Position numbers and translations under genes: made by a program. Under the pieces are notes generated by a model. That model saw only the letters and a list, made by a program, of their open reading frames with translations, searched no databases and was not told the origin of the DNA. Shown piece by piece: positions 13,031 to 20,757 of a stretch of 39,314 bases of DNA (positions are counted from its first letter, which is position 1; each line of letters begins with the position of its first letter). The DNA comes from an uncultured Chloroflexota bacterium (GTDB lineage: Bacteria; Chloroflexota; Chloroflexia; Chloroflexales; Chloroflexaceae), in contig CAKZKA010000110.1 of the NCBI GenBank assembly GCA_937120965.1, positions 1 to 39,314 of the forward strand. Direction: 5' to 3'.

Positions 13031-13984
13031 GTGGCACAGCACTGGACCATTGATGCAATTCCCGATCAGAAGGGCAAGCTGGTGGTAATTACCGGCGCCA
13101 ACAGCGGAATTGGCTTTGAAGCGGCGAAGGCCCTGGCGGGCAAAGGGGCCCATGTCATCCTCGCCGTGCGCAGCGACACGAAAGGTCAGGCCGCCGTAGA
13201 GAAGATCCGCGCTGCGTATCCGCGGGCGCAGGTCGAGTTCGACATCCTCGATCTGGCCGACCTGGCCAGTGTGCGGTCCTTCGCGGAGCGCTTTGTGTCG
13301 CGCTATGCCGCCCTGCCGCTGCTTATCAACAATGCCGGGGTTATGGCGACGCCCTACCGCCGCACCGCCGATGGCTTCGAGTTGCAGTTTGGCACGAACC
13401 ACCTGGGACACTTCGCCCTGACCGGTTTGCTGTTGCCGGTGATCCTGGCTGCGCCGGGAGCGCGAGTGGTGACGGTGAGCAGCATGGCCCACAGCTTCGG
13501 GCAGATCAATTTCGACAATCTTGACGGCTCGAAGGGCTACCAGCGCTGGATGGCCTACAGCCAGAGCAAGCTGGCCAATCTGCTCTTCGCCTACGAGTTG
13601 CAGCGGCGCTTTGCGAGCGCGGGGGCCGGGGCGATCAGCCTGGCCTGCCATCCGGGCTACGCCGACACCGAGTTGCAGAAGGTTGGCCCGCGGATGGATG
13701 GCTTCGCCCTCGGCGAACTGATGTCGGGGATGTTGAACCGCGTCTTCGCCCAGAGCGCCGCGATGGGCGCCCTGCCGACGCTCTATGCTGCCACGGCGCC
13801 CGAGGCCCACGGTGGCGACTTCATCGGCCCCGATGGACTCGGCGGCGCTCGCGGCTACCCGGTGCCACAACGCTCCAATGCTCGCTCCTACGATCCGGCG
13901 CTGGCGCGCCGGCTCTGGGAGGTCTCCGAGCGACTTACCGGCGTGCGTTACGCCTTCCCCGCCGCGGTCTACGCAGCGGATTGA
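13031..13984 (+). CDS. Short-chain dehydrogenase/reductase, retinol-dehydrogenase-like
   Basis: A 317-residue classical SDR-fold oxidoreductase. The nucleotide-binding motif TGANSGIG is at residues 21-28, NNAG at 100-103, and the catalytic set is Ser151 (SSMAH), Tyr176 and Lys180 in YSQSK. The sequence after it (LANLLFAYELQRR) and the segments VRSDTKGQAAVEKI and GFELQFGTNHLGHFALTGLL are those of the retinol dehydrogenase/WW-domain oxidoreductase-like branch. The Arg after the second strand (AVRS) suggests NADP preference. It starts with GTG and has AAGGAG eight bases upstream. It stands alone between repeats, so neighbours do not indicate the substrate. Confidence 0.9.
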   Translation: MAQHWTIDAIPDQKGKLVVITGANSGIGFEAAKALAGKGAHVILAVRSDTKGQAAVEKIRAAYPRAQVEFDILDLADLASVRSFAERFVSRYAALPLLINNAGVMATPYRRTADGFELQFGTNHLGHFALTGLLLPVILAAPGARVVTVSSMAHSFGQINFDNLDGSKGYQRWMAYSQSKLANLLFAYELQRRFASAGAGAISLACHPGYADTELQKVGPRMDGFALGELMSGMLNRVFAQSAAMGALPTLYAATAPEAHGGDFIGPDGLGGARGYPVPQRSNARSYDPALARRLWEVSERLTGVRYAFPAAVYAAD

Positions 13985-14033
13985 CGCCCGGGAGGGTTGG
14001 GGGCCGCGCTTCTGAACCCGTGGGGTAGAGGGT

Positions 14034-14110
14034 AGCCGGGAGGGCGCAGCCCTCCCAAACCCTCCCCTCAGGGAGGGGATATGGCGAAACCCGGTTTCCC
14101 CATGTCCCAA
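14034..14110 (+). repeat. Modular repeat, B plus C
   Basis: B hairpin GGGAGGGC-GCA-GCCCTCCC at 14038-14056 followed by AAACCCTCCCC, then a C module with one mismatch (GGCGAAACCCGGTTTCCCC, about 14084-14102) and ATGT. It begins about 50 bases after the short-chain dehydrogenase stop. Confidence 0.75.
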
Positions 14111-14148
14111 CCGCTGGTGAGAGCGGCTGGCGCCCCCACAGGCAGGGG

Positions 14149-14327
14149 TTCAGGGGCGGACAGAACGTATGAGCGCCGACGGGCGTTATGGCGCTGGGAT
14201 GCGCTGCCTGGTCCTCACCCCCTCCCCCTCTCCAGCGAAGCTGGAGAGGGGAGACCAGAGCCATGCGCGGGGGCGTTCCAATGCGGTATAAGCCACGTTA
14301 GCCCGGATGTTCTGTCCGCCCTTAAAC
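14149..14327. mobile_element. Miniature inverted-repeat element, copy 1
   Basis: A 179-base element with terminal inverted repeats: TTCAGGGGCGGACAGAAC at the left and the complement of TTTAAGGGCGGACAGAAC at the right, 16 of 18 identical. It is flanked by AGGCAGGGG on both sides (14140-14148 and 14328-14336), an 8-9-base target duplication. Inside is a perfect hairpin, CTCTCCAGC-GAA-GCTGGAGAG. It has no open frame of its own. It sits inside a modular repeat: removing it and one duplication rejoins the usual run of CCCCACAGGCAGGGGG into GGGGAAACC. Confidence 0.75.
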
Positions 14328-14526
14328 AGGCAGGGGGATGGGGAAACCCGGTTTCCCCGCATGTTCACTTCAGCCGTCCATGCGGCTGCGCCGCACAACG
14401 ACAAGATGAAAATGAGTTTTTCTTGGGAGGGCTGCGCCCTCCCAAACCCTCCCGGTGGGGAGGTCTTGCCGACCCCACAGGGAGGGGGAATGGGGAAACC
14501 CGGTTTCCCCGTATGTTCACTTCAGG
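14328..14526 (+). repeat. Modular repeat, full C-A-B-C array
   Basis: The clearest array of the family: C (14340-14358), ATGTTCACTTCAG, A (CAGCCGTCCATGCGGCTGCG.., 14371-14400), a spacer with TTTTTCTT, B (14425-14443) with AAACCCTCCC, a GC-rich filler, C again (14492-14510) and GTATGTTCACTTCAG. The terminal GTTCAC contains the stop codon of the minus-strand cobalamin adenosyltransferase gene. Confidence 0.85.
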
Positions 14527-15065
14527 CGCGGGCTGACCCAGGGCACGTCGGCGGCCCCGGCACGCGCATTGACCGCGCGGGCCAGGACGAACAGCAGGTC
14601 CGACAACCGGTTGAGGTAGGCCATAACCTGGTCATTCACCGGCTCGGCCTGGGCCAGGCTGACCACCCAGCGCTCGGCGCGGCGGCAGATGGTGCGCGCC
14701 AGGTGCAGATAGGCGGCCGCCGGGGCGCCTCCGGGCAGAATGAACTGACGCAGGGGCGCCAGTTCGCCCTCCAGTCGGTCAATCCAGCCTTCAAGAAAGG
14801 TGACGTCACTCTCGCCCACGCGTGGAATGTTGGGATTCTCGCCGGGCGTCGCCAGGTCGGCGCCAACGACGAAGAGCTGGTTTTGCACCTCAGCCACAAG
14901 TGCATCGAGTTCTGATTCGAGACCCGTGGCGCGGGCAACCCCCAGGGCAGCGTTGCACTCATCAACGCTGCCGTAGGCATGCACGCGCAGGGCATCCTTG
15001 GCGACCCGCTGACCGCCAAATAGCCCGGTCTCACCGGCGTCGCCGGTTCTGGTGTAGATTTTCAT
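14517..15065 (-). CDS. Cob(I)yrinic acid a,c-diamide/cobalamin adenosyltransferase, PduO type
   Basis: A 182-residue enzyme that transfers the adenosyl group of ATP to cob(I)alamin, giving adenosylcobalamin. The start MKIYTRTGDAGETGLFGG is the family's ATP-binding N-terminus. Then come VHAYGSVDECNAALG, the CRRAERWV helix and YLNRLSDLLFVLAR, all conserved in PduO-type transferases, and the length is typical. The ATG at 15065 has GAAGGAT about seven bases upstream; the open frame beyond it is not coding. The stop TGA lies in the GTGAAC end of a modular repeat, so the gene runs straight into it. It stands alone. Adenosylcobalamin would serve enzymes such as methylmalonyl-CoA mutase, not present in this window. 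Confidence 0.93.
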   Translation of the reverse strand: MKIYTRTGDAGETGLFGGQRVAKDALRVHAYGSVDECNAALGVARATGLESELDALVAEVQNQLFVVGADLATPGENPNIPRVGESDVTFLEGWIDRLEGELAPLRQFILPGGAPAAAYLHLARTICRRAERWVVSLAQAEPVNDQVMAYLNRLSDLLFVLARAVNARAGAADVPWVSPRLK

Positions 15066-15189
15066 GCGGTGATCCTTCGGGGTGATAGGAAGCCATTCAT
15101 ATTGCATTGTAGGGCCGAAGCGTCTGCGCGGCAAATACTCTCCCGCGCGACCAGGTTTCTCCACCTGCGGTGAGCCTGTCGAACCGCGC

Positions 15190-15270
15190 CCCTCGCCGAG
15201 GGAGGGTCCGGGAGGGCGCAGCTCTCCCGGAAGAGTCTCTTTTGATTCCTGTGGCGCGCGGCGCAGCCGC
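15190..15270 (-). repeat. Modular repeat, inverted A-B copy
   Basis: Read on the minus strand, CTGCGGCTGCGCCGC (module A core, near 15258-15272) is followed by a B hairpin, CCGGGAGAGC-TGC-GCCCTCCCGG (15208-15230), and GACCCTCCC. This is the order seen elsewhere but on the opposite strand. A TTCGACAGGCTCACCGC-type sequence sits beside it, as at 18901. Confidence 0.6.
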
Positions 15271-15284
15271 AGGGTGGCCTGCTG

Positions 15285-15293
15285 TGTTACACT
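15285..15293 (+). promoter_or_regulatory. Extended -10 promoter for the acetyltransferase
   Basis: TGT-TACACT matches an extended -10 element; no good -35 is visible. The start site would be near 15300, leaving a leader of about 27 bases. Confidence 0.4.
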
Positions 15294-15326
15294 GAGATGC
15301 GGGTGCAATGAGCCTGGCGAGGAAGT

Positions 15327-15875
15327 ATGCAGCAGGGCAACGGGCAGGCGCTCGAAACCTGGGAGGCCGACGGGCTGGGTTCCAGCGCGACGCGCAAGGG
15401 TCGCCTGACGATCGTGCCCTCGCCGGGGCCGCACAACGCGCTCTGGTACTTTCCGCGGGTCACGGGCGGCTACGGGCGCGTGGTCCGCAACGCGGCGATT
15501 ATCCAGCTTGCGCGCTACGTTCCATTTCTGCCTGTGAAGAACGCCCTCTACCGCGCGCTGGGGATGCGCGTTGGCGCCTGTGCCTCGGTCGGCCTGATGG
15601 TGATGTTCGATATCTTCTTCCCCCAGGATGTGACCCTGGGGGAGGATTGTGTGATCGGCTATAACTCGACCATTCTCTGTCATGAGTTTACGCGGCATGA
15701 GTGGCGGCGCGGGCCGGTGCTGATCGGGCGCGATGTGACCATCGGCGCGAATTGCACCATCCTGCCTGGCGTGGTGATCGGCGCCGGGGCGACGGTATCA
15801 GCGATGAGCCTGGTCAACCGCGATGTGCCGCCGGGGGCGTTCGTGGGCGGGGTGCCCATCCGGCGCCTGCGCTGA
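15327..15875 (+). CDS. Acyltransferase with left-handed beta-helix (hexapeptide repeats)
   Basis: A 182-residue protein of the LbH acetyltransferase superfamily. The C-terminal half carries the repeated hexapeptide pattern: MRVGACASVG, DVTLGEDCVIGYNSTILC, then VLIGRDVTIGANCTILPGVVIGAGATVSAMSLVNRDVPPG. The ending GVPIRRLR is the usual cap. His in ILCHEFTRHEW is at the position expected for the acetyl-CoA-dependent catalytic histidine. This matches sugar O-acetyltransferases of the maltose/galactoside/NodL/CysE kind, but the acceptor cannot be read. The ATG at 15327 has GAGGAAG close upstream. The gene is flanked by repeats on both sides and no sugar genes are adjacent. Confidence 0.85.
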   Translation: MQQGNGQALETWEADGLGSSATRKGRLTIVPSPGPHNALWYFPRVTGGYGRVVRNAAIIQLARYVPFLPVKNALYRALGMRVGACASVGLMVMFDIFFPQDVTLGEDCVIGYNSTILCHEFTRHEWRRGPVLIGRDVTIGANCTILPGVVIGAGATVSAMSLVNRDVPPGAFVGGVPIRRLR

Positions 15876-15881
15876 AACGAT

Positions 15882-16068
15882 GGGGAAACCTGGTTTCCCA
15901 CGTTCGTAATCAGCCGTCCACGCGGCTGCGCCGCACAACGCCGGAATGAACATATTATTATTGTTCTTGGGAGGGCGAAGCCCTCCCAAACCCTCCCCGC
16001 TGGCGAGTTGTTTCCTGGGATGGCTTCGCCTTCCCAAACCCTCCCGCGGGCTATTTTCACCTCAGGGA
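15882..16068 (+). repeat. Modular repeat, C-A-B-B'
   Basis: Order: C (GGGGAAACCTGGTTTCCCA, 15882-15900), A (15911-15940) with CCGGAATGAAC, an AT-rich TATTATTATTGTTCTT spacer, B (15969-15987) with AAACCCTCCCC, then a diverged second B (GGGATGGC-TTC-GCCTTCCC near 16016) with AAACCCTCCC, ending in TTTTCACCTCAG just before the DUF1405 gene. It begins seven bases after the acetyltransferase stop codon. Confidence 0.85.
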
Positions 16069-16072
16069 ACCT

Positions 16073-16735
16073 ATGACTCACGTGCTTGAGCGGGTGCTCA
16101 ACCTGATCCTGCGGAACCCGCTGATCTTCTGGAGCTGTATGGCGGCCAATGCGGTCGGAGTGGTCTGGGGCGGCTGGGTCTGGTATGGGGCGCAACTGGC
16201 CGCCGCTCCGCTCTGGGCCTGGCCCTTTATTCCCGACTGTCCCCTGGCGGCCCTGCTGGCGACGGTGGCGTTCCTGGGGCTGTACTACGGGCGCCAGTGG
16301 GGCTGGTTCAATGCCTTTGCCGCGTTCGCCTGCATCAAGTACGGGCTGTGGACCCTGGCCTTCTGGTTGCGCCACTGGAGCGAGGCTGGCTTTGTGCCGG
16401 GTTACTGGCCGCTGGAGGCGATGCTGTTCGTGTCTCACATCGGACTGACGTGTGAGGGCCTCCTGCTTGCCACGCGCATCGGCCCGCCGGGGTTGCCGGT
16501 ACGCCTGGGGATCGCTGCCTGGTATGCCCTGTCGATCCTGGTTGACTATGGTCTCGGCCAGCATCCCCCGCTGACCTACGCCGTGCCTCTGAGCTATGCC
16601 CTCTGGACGGCGGCGCTGCTCACTGCTGGTCTGGGGGGCGCTCTGGTGTTCCTTGTGCTACCGTTCAGCGGGAGGGCGCCGGTGCTCGCGGCCCGCGGGG
16701 AGGTGGGGAAGCCGGGGTACCCCCACCCTTCCTGA
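16073..16735 (+). CDS. DUF1405-family integral membrane protein
   Basis: A 220-residue membrane protein with about six hydrophobic helices: residues 14-40, 50-72, 76-98, 120-140, 150-165 and 175-200. The segment WPFIPDCPLAALLATVAFLG and its spacing to the next helices fit DUF1405 (YpjA-like) proteins, whose function is unknown. The start lies directly at the end of a modular repeat (TTTTCACCTCAGGGAACCT-ATG), with AGGGAACC as a weak ribosome site. The last 20 or so residues (ARGEVGKPGYPHPS) are not membrane-like and match the translation of module C (compare GKPGFP in other copies), so this tail is probably repeat-derived. A hairpin with a T-run lies 82 bases downstream. Confidence 0.8.
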   Translation: MTHVLERVLNLILRNPLIFWSCMAANAVGVVWGGWVWYGAQLAAAPLWAWPFIPDCPLAALLATVAFLGLYYGRQWGWFNAFAAFACIKYGLWTLAFWLRHWSEAGFVPGYWPLEAMLFVSHIGLTCEGLLLATRIGPPGLPVRLGIAAWYALSILVDYGLGQHPPLTYAVPLSYALWTAALLTAGLGGALVFLVLPFSGRAPVLAARGEVGKPGYPHPS

Positions 16736-16816
16736 TCGTCGAGGCTTGCCCTGCGTACCTGCCGTCTGTGTGGCTTCGCTTCCCACCGTCGGGAGGATGA
16801 CGGGTTTCTCCTGGAA

Positions 16817-16845
16817 GGGGGTGAACCCGGGGTTCCCCTTTTTTT
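16817..16845 (+). terminator. Rho-independent terminator derived from a C-like module
   Basis: GGGG...AACC-CGG-GGTT-CCCC forms a stem and is followed at once by seven T (16839-16845). The hairpin resembles module C (GGGGAAACC/GGTTTCCCC), so a repeat seems to have become a terminator for the DUF1405 gene. Confidence 0.65.
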
Positions 16846-16890
16846 GCCCCAGATCCCACCAAAGACCTATGCGATCTCCTCGCACCTGAG

Positions 16891-16898
16891 TGTAAAAT
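16891..16898 (+). promoter_or_regulatory. Possible -10 element for the small membrane protein
   Basis: TG-TAAAAT with no convincing -35, about 58 bases before the ATG at 16956. It is the most AT-rich point of the gap. Confidence 0.3.
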
Positions 16899-16955
16899 AG
16901 AATTGCCCCCTGCAGGGTTGCGCGAAGAAGGCCATACACGAGAGGAGGGTCCCCG

Positions 16956-17168
16956 ATGGAACTGCTCGTTCTCGGCGGCCTGACCGTGGCGGTGTTTCTT
17001 GCCGCGATCCTCAATCGCGGCGAGCCAGAGGTAGAGACGGTGATCATCACGCGACCGACGTCTCAGCGCGCTGCGAACCCCCTGGCGCTTCTGCTCATCG
17101 GTCTCGGCTTTATCCTGGTCATGCTGGTCCTGCTCGATCGGTTGCAGCAGTGGCTGGTGTGGCCGTAG
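16956..17168 (+). CDS. Small membrane protein, two helices, unknown
   Basis: A 70-residue protein that I do not recognise. Two hydrophobic stretches (MELLVLGGLTVAVFLAAIL and NPLALLLIGLGFILVMLVLL) flank a polar loop of about 25 residues containing NRGEPEVETVIITRPTSQR. It is predicted to be a membrane hairpin with both ends on the same side. The ATG has GGAGGG six bases upstream, the strongest ribosome site in this part of the window. It has its own possible promoter and an 11-base-stem hairpin (17185-17207) just after the stop. The helices plus a good ribosome site argue that it is real. Confidence 0.7.
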   Translation: MELLVLGGLTVAVFLAAILNRGEPEVETVIITRPTSQRAANPLALLLIGLGFILVMLVLLDRLQQWLVWP

Positions 17169-17184
17169 CAGTGGGCAATAGCGT

Positions 17185-17262
17185 GTGGAGGGGCCAGGCC
17201 CCTCCACGCTGATAATTGTGATGAACGCGGCGGGAGGGGGCGTGGGAGGGCGAAGCCCTCCC
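17185..17262. terminator. Two hairpins between the small membrane protein and menE
   Basis: The first hairpin, GTGGAGGGGCC-A-GGCCCCTCCAC (17185-17207), follows the small gene by 17 bases. The second, GGGAGGGC-GAA-GCCCTCCC (17244-17262), is a module B copy and lies 39 bases past the menE stop. They separate two converging genes and may stop transcription from both sides. Confidence 0.5.
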
Positions 17263-17300
17263 CGCAAAAAACTACCCATCACAACCTGGTTGACAAACCA

Positions 17301-18773
17301 CTAGAGCAACTCCCGTAGCCTGGAACGCTGGAGCTTGCCGGCGGCGGTGCGGGGCAGGCTGGCAACGAAGCGCAGGCTGCGCGGGCACTTGTAGGCGGCG
17401 AGGCGTTCTCGGCAGAAGGCCAGCACCTCGGCGGCCAGGGTCTCTGTCGGCGACTCGCCCGCCGCCGGCACCACAAAGGCAACCGGCGCCTGTCCCCAGA
17501 TCGGGTCGGGTACGCCGGTGACCCCGGCTTCGGCCACGGCGGGATGGGCCAGCAGCACAGCCTCGACCTCTGCCGGGTAGACGTTCTCGCCCCCGGAGAT
17601 GATCAGGTCGCTGCGCCGGTCAACCACGTAGAGAAAACCCTCAGGATCGCAATAGCCCAGATCGCCGGTATGCAGCCAGCCGTCTCTGATGGCCGCGGCG
17701 GTAGCGTCGGGACGCCCGTGGTAGCCAGGGGTGACGGTAGGGCCGCGCACGCAGATCTCGCCTACCTCGCCGGGAGCGGCGTCGCGCCCGGCGTTGATGA
17801 TGCGCACCTCGGCGGACAGCAAGGGTTGCCCGACGGAGCCGGGCTTGCGCAGGGCGTCGGCGGGGGCCAGGGTGGCGACCTGGGAGGCGGTCTCGGTCAG
17901 GCCATACGTGGGCGCTACCGGCACACCGCGGGCGGCGCAGGCATCGAGGAGTGACCGGGGGGCGGGGCCGCCGCCGAGCAGGGCGCAGCGGAAGTGAGCG
18001 GGGAAGGGCTGTGCGCCGCGCACCTCGAGCATGCGCTGGAGCATGACCGCGACCAGCGAGGCAATCGTAACGCCCTGGTGGTCGATGGCAGCGAGGGCGG
18101 CGGCAGGATCGAAGCGCTCGTGGAGCACCACCGGGATGCCGTAGATCGCCCCGCGCAGCACGATCGCCAGCCCGCCAACGTGGAACAGCGGCAGGACGGC
18201 CAGCCAGCGGTCGTCGTCGCGCAGGCCCAGATTGAGTACTGAACCCATGGCGCTCCACCAGTGGTTGCCGACGGTCAGCACGGCGCCTCTGGGCCGGCCG
18301 GTGGTGCCGGAGGTGTAGATGATCGAGTGCGGAGCGTCAAGCGCCAGCACCCGGTCGGCGATTGGCGCGCTGGCGTCGGGTGGCGGGCTGCCGAGCGCCT
18401 CGAGGGCCACCTGCGGCACGCTGCGAAGCGCCGCGGCGACGTCGGCGTGCTCGGTGTCGTGCAGCAGCAGCGAGGCGCCGCAATCGGCGAGTTGCCAGGC
18501 CAGCTCGGCGGGGGCCAGGCGGATGTTGAGAGGCGCCAGCACCGCCCCGCAGCGGGGCGCGGCGTGGATGGCCGCCACGCAGGCCGGGCCGTTGCGCGCC
18601 AGCACCGCGACACGATCCCCGCGGCGCACACCGAGGGCGCTCAGCCGCGTGGCAATATGCTCGGCCCAGAGGTTGAGGCCATTGAACGTCCACGTCCCGA
18701 CAGGGGTGATCAGCGCCGGACGGTGGGGGTGCAGCGCTGCGCGACGGGTCAGCCAGTCGGGGAGGTGGGTCAT
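17301..18773 (-). CDS. menE: o-Succinylbenzoate-CoA ligase
   Basis: A 490-residue acyl-adenylating enzyme that activates o-succinylbenzoate with ATP and CoA in menaquinone synthesis. ANL-family motifs are all present: YTSGTTGRPRGAVLT (P-loop), PLFHVGGLAIVLRG, YGLTETAS, HTGDLGYCDPEGFLYVVDRR, SGGENVYPAEVE in the hinge and C-terminal domain, and the catalytic Lys in RTAAGKLQRS. Assignment to MenE rests on these and on its place as last gene of the men cluster. A 174-base gap with a modular repeat separates it from menA, and module A lies immediately before the menE ribosome site. Co-transcription with menA therefore has to pass those hairpins. Confidence 0.93.
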   Translation of the reverse strand: MTHLPDWLTRRAALHPHRPALITPVGTWTFNGLNLWAEHIATRLSALGVRRGDRVAVLARNGPACVAAIHAAPRCGAVLAPLNIRLAPAELAWQLADCGASLLLHDTEHADVAAALRSVPQVALEALGSPPPDASAPIADRVLALDAPHSIIYTSGTTGRPRGAVLTVGNHWWSAMGSVLNLGLRDDDRWLAVLPLFHVGGLAIVLRGAIYGIPVVLHERFDPAAALAAIDHQGVTIASLVAVMLQRMLEVRGAQPFPAHFRCALLGGGPAPRSLLDACAARGVPVAPTYGLTETASQVATLAPADALRKPGSVGQPLLSAEVRIINAGRDAAPGEVGEICVRGPTVTPGYHGRPDATAAAIRDGWLHTGDLGYCDPEGFLYVVDRRSDLIISGGENVYPAEVEAVLLAHPAVAEAGVTGVPDPIWGQAPVAFVVPAAGESPTETLAAEVLAFCRERLAAYKCPRSLRFVASLPRTAAGKLQRSRLRELL

Positions 18774-18783
18774 ATCAGCTCAC

Positions 18784-18953
18784 CTGTGCGGCTGCGCCGC
18801 ACAATAACAAGGTGAAAACAGGTGAATGTTTGGGAGGGCGCAGCTCTCCCAAACCCTCCCGGCGGGGAGTGCTTGCCCCCCCCCCACAGGCAGGGGTGCG
18901 GTTCGACAGGCTCACCGCAGGTGGGGAAACCTGGTTTCCCCATATGTTCACGT
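18784..18953 (+). repeat. Modular repeat, A-B-C, between menA and menE
   Basis: A (GTGCGGCTGCGCCGCAC, 18786-18802), B (GGGAGGGC-GCA-GCTCTCCC, 18832-18850) with AAACCCTCCC, a filler with CCCCACAGGCAGGGG and TTCGACAGGCTCACCGC, then C (18923-18941) ending ATATGTTCACGTGAG. The menA stop TGA lies in that GTTCAC. Confidence 0.85.
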
Positions 18954-19856
18954 GAGAATCAGCCCCAGGGCCAGCAACGCGCCGAAGACCATGTGCAGGC
19001 GCGCGGTGCCGCGCAGGGCGAGGTTGAGCACGCGGCCCTGCTCGGTCCACACCGTCCGCAGCAGGGGCAGGGCCAGGGGCAGGCTGAGCCAGGGGAGCAG
19101 CGCGAAGGGTGATACGGCGCCTCCCCACCACATCGCCGGCAACAGGAGATAGGCCCCGAGCACCAGCGTGGCGTACTCGATGCGGGCGAAGCGTTCGCCG
19201 AAGATCACCGCCAGGGTACGCTTGCCCGCCTTGCGGTCGGTCGGCGCATCACGCAGGTTGTTCACGACGATGATCGCCGTCACCAGCATCGCTACCGGCA
19301 GGCTGACCAGGAGGGCCGTCAGGCGAAAGGCGCCGATGTGAAGATAATCGGTGCCGACGACGGCAATCACGCCGAAGAAGAGAAAGGCGAACAGGTCGCC
19401 AAGGCCGTTGTAGCCAAGGGGAAATGGCCCGCCGGTGTAGAGGATGCCGGACGCGATGGACAGTACGCCGATCAGCAGGATGGGCCAGCCACCGATAATG
19501 ATCAGGTAGACGCCGCAGAGGGCGGCCAGGCCAAAGCAGAGCAGCATGGCCCTGCGCACCGTCGCTGGCGCGATGAGGCCGCTCTGGGTCACGCGGGTGG
19601 GGCCGAGGCGCTCGGGGGTGTCGGCGCCCTTGAGGTGGTCGAAGTAATCGTTGGCGAGGTTGGTGCCGATCTGGATGAGCAGCGCCGCCAGCAACGCCGC
19701 CAGAAACACCAGGGGCCGAAAAAAGCCATCGGCAAAGGCCGTTGCCGAGCCCACGAGGACCGGCACGACCGCGGCCGGCAGGGTCGGCACGCGGATGGCC
19801 ATCAGCCAGCGCTTGAGTGGCCCGGGTGGCGCCGGGGCGGTAACGTTGGTCGCCAT
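18948..19856 (-). CDS. menA: 1,4-Dihydroxy-2-naphthoate polyprenyltransferase
   Basis: A 302-residue UbiA-family membrane enzyme that attaches the polyprenyl tail to 1,4-dihydroxy-2-naphthoate, giving demethylmenaquinone. About eight or nine hydrophobic helices are visible. The first Asp-rich motif is NLANDYFDHLKGAD and the second is NNLRDAPTDRKAGKRTLAV, the two Mg-diphosphate binding sites, with the wording typical of MenA. The ATG at 19856 follows menB by 57 bases. The gap contains a hairpin. The stop codon is formed within the GTGAACAT end of a modular repeat. Confidence 0.95.
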   Translation of the reverse strand: MATNVTAPAPPGPLKRWLMAIRVPTLPAAVVPVLVGSATAFADGFFRPLVFLAALLAALLIQIGTNLANDYFDHLKGADTPERLGPTRVTQSGLIAPATVRRAMLLCFGLAALCGVYLIIIGGWPILLIGVLSIASGILYTGGPFPLGYNGLGDLFAFLFFGVIAVVGTDYLHIGAFRLTALLVSLPVAMLVTAIIVVNNLRDAPTDRKAGKRTLAVIFGERFARIEYATLVLGAYLLLPAMWWGGAVSPFALLPWLSLPLALPLLRTVWTEQGRVLNLALRGTARLHMVFGALLALGLILT

Positions 19857-19880
19857 TGCTTGTGGCCCCCACCTGGGGGT

Positions 19881-19903
19881 GTGGAAAGGCGCGGCCCTTC
19901 CAC
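19881..19903. repeat. Diverged B-type hairpin between menB and menA
   Basis: GTGGAAAGGC-GCG-GCCCTTCCAC, followed by ACCCTCC, is a variant of module B (AAACCCTCCC). It lies in the 57 bases between the menB stop and menA start. Confidence 0.5.
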
Positions 19904-19913
19904 ACCCTCCTGC

Positions 19914-20741
19914 TTACGGAAAGCGCCGGAAGCGACGGAAGTTGGGCTTGCGCTTTTCGAGATAGGCCCGGTGCCCCTCCTGGGCCTCCTCGGTGAGGTA
20001 GTAGAGCAGGGTGGCATCGCCGGCGAGTTGCTGGAGGCCGGCGTGGCCGTCAGCGGCGGCGTTGATCGCTGCCTTGAGCATGCGGATCGCCAGCGGGCTT
20101 TTCTCGAGGATCTCACGGGCCCACTGCACTCCCTCGTCCTCCAGCCGCTCCAGTGGCACAACGGCGTTCACCAGGCCCATCTCCAGGGCCTGCTGGGCAT
20201 TGTACTGCCGGCAGAGGTACCAGATCTCGCGCGCCTTTTTGTCACCGACGATGCGCGCCAGCAGGTTGGAGCCGTAGCCGCCATCGAAACTGCCCACCCG
20301 CGGCCCGGTTTGCCCGAACATAGCGTTGTCTGCGGCGATGGTCAGATCGCATACGACGTGGAGCACGTGGCCTCCGCCGATGGCGTAGCCCGCCACCAGG
20401 GCGATGACCGGTTTGGGGATAATGCGGATCAGTCGTTGCAGGTCGAGCACATTGAGCCGGGGGATCTCGTCCTGGCCGACGTAACCGCCAGCGCCGCGCA
20501 CGGTCTGGTCGCCGCCAGAGCAGAAGGCTTTGTCGCCGGCGCCGGTGAAGAGGATGACGCCGATGCGTTCGTCGTCGCGGGCGCGTGAGAAGGCATCGAG
20601 CAACTCAAGTACCGTTTCGGGGCGAAAGGCGTTGCGCTTCTCTGGGCGGTTGATGGTGATTCTGGCGATCCCTTCGCCCGCGGCGTCGTGTTCGTAGATG
20701 ATGTCGGTGTAGGTGCCGGCTCTGATCCACTCGATAGGCAT
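19914..20741 (-). CDS. menB: 1,4-Dihydroxy-2-naphthoyl-CoA synthase
   Basis: A 275-residue crotonase-fold enzyme that closes the second ring of the naphthoquinone from o-succinylbenzoyl-CoA. The family segments are [49 protein letters not shown], and the C-terminal [11 protein letters not shown]. The Gly in QTGP is the residue found in the bicarbonate-dependent type I MenB enzymes; type II carry an Asp there. It starts at ATG 20741, 16 bases after menH, so the two are surely co-transcribed. Confidence 0.96.
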   Translation of the reverse strand: MPIEWIRAGTYTDIIYEHDAAGEGIARITINRPEKRNAFRPETVLELLDAFSRARDDERIGVILFTGAGDKAFCSGGDQTVRGAGGYVGQDEIPRLNVLDLQRLIRIIPKPVIALVAGYAIGGGHVLHVVCDLTIAADNAMFGQTGPRVGSFDGGYGSNLLARIVGDKKAREIWYLCRQYNAQQALEMGLVNAVVPLERLEDEGVQWAREILEKSPLAIRMLKAAINAAADGHAGLQQLAGDATLLYYLTEEAQEGHRAYLEKRKPNFRRFRRFP

Positions 20742-20757
20742 ACGTATGTACCTCGCT

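Noticed and set aside
14149-14327. Possible riboswitch upstream of the cobalamin adenosyltransferase, since it is B12-related
   Set aside because: The region is downstream, not upstream, of that gene (minus strand), and the structure is explained by terminal inverted repeats with a target duplication. The true upstream region (15066-15190) shows no cobalamin-box-like sequence.
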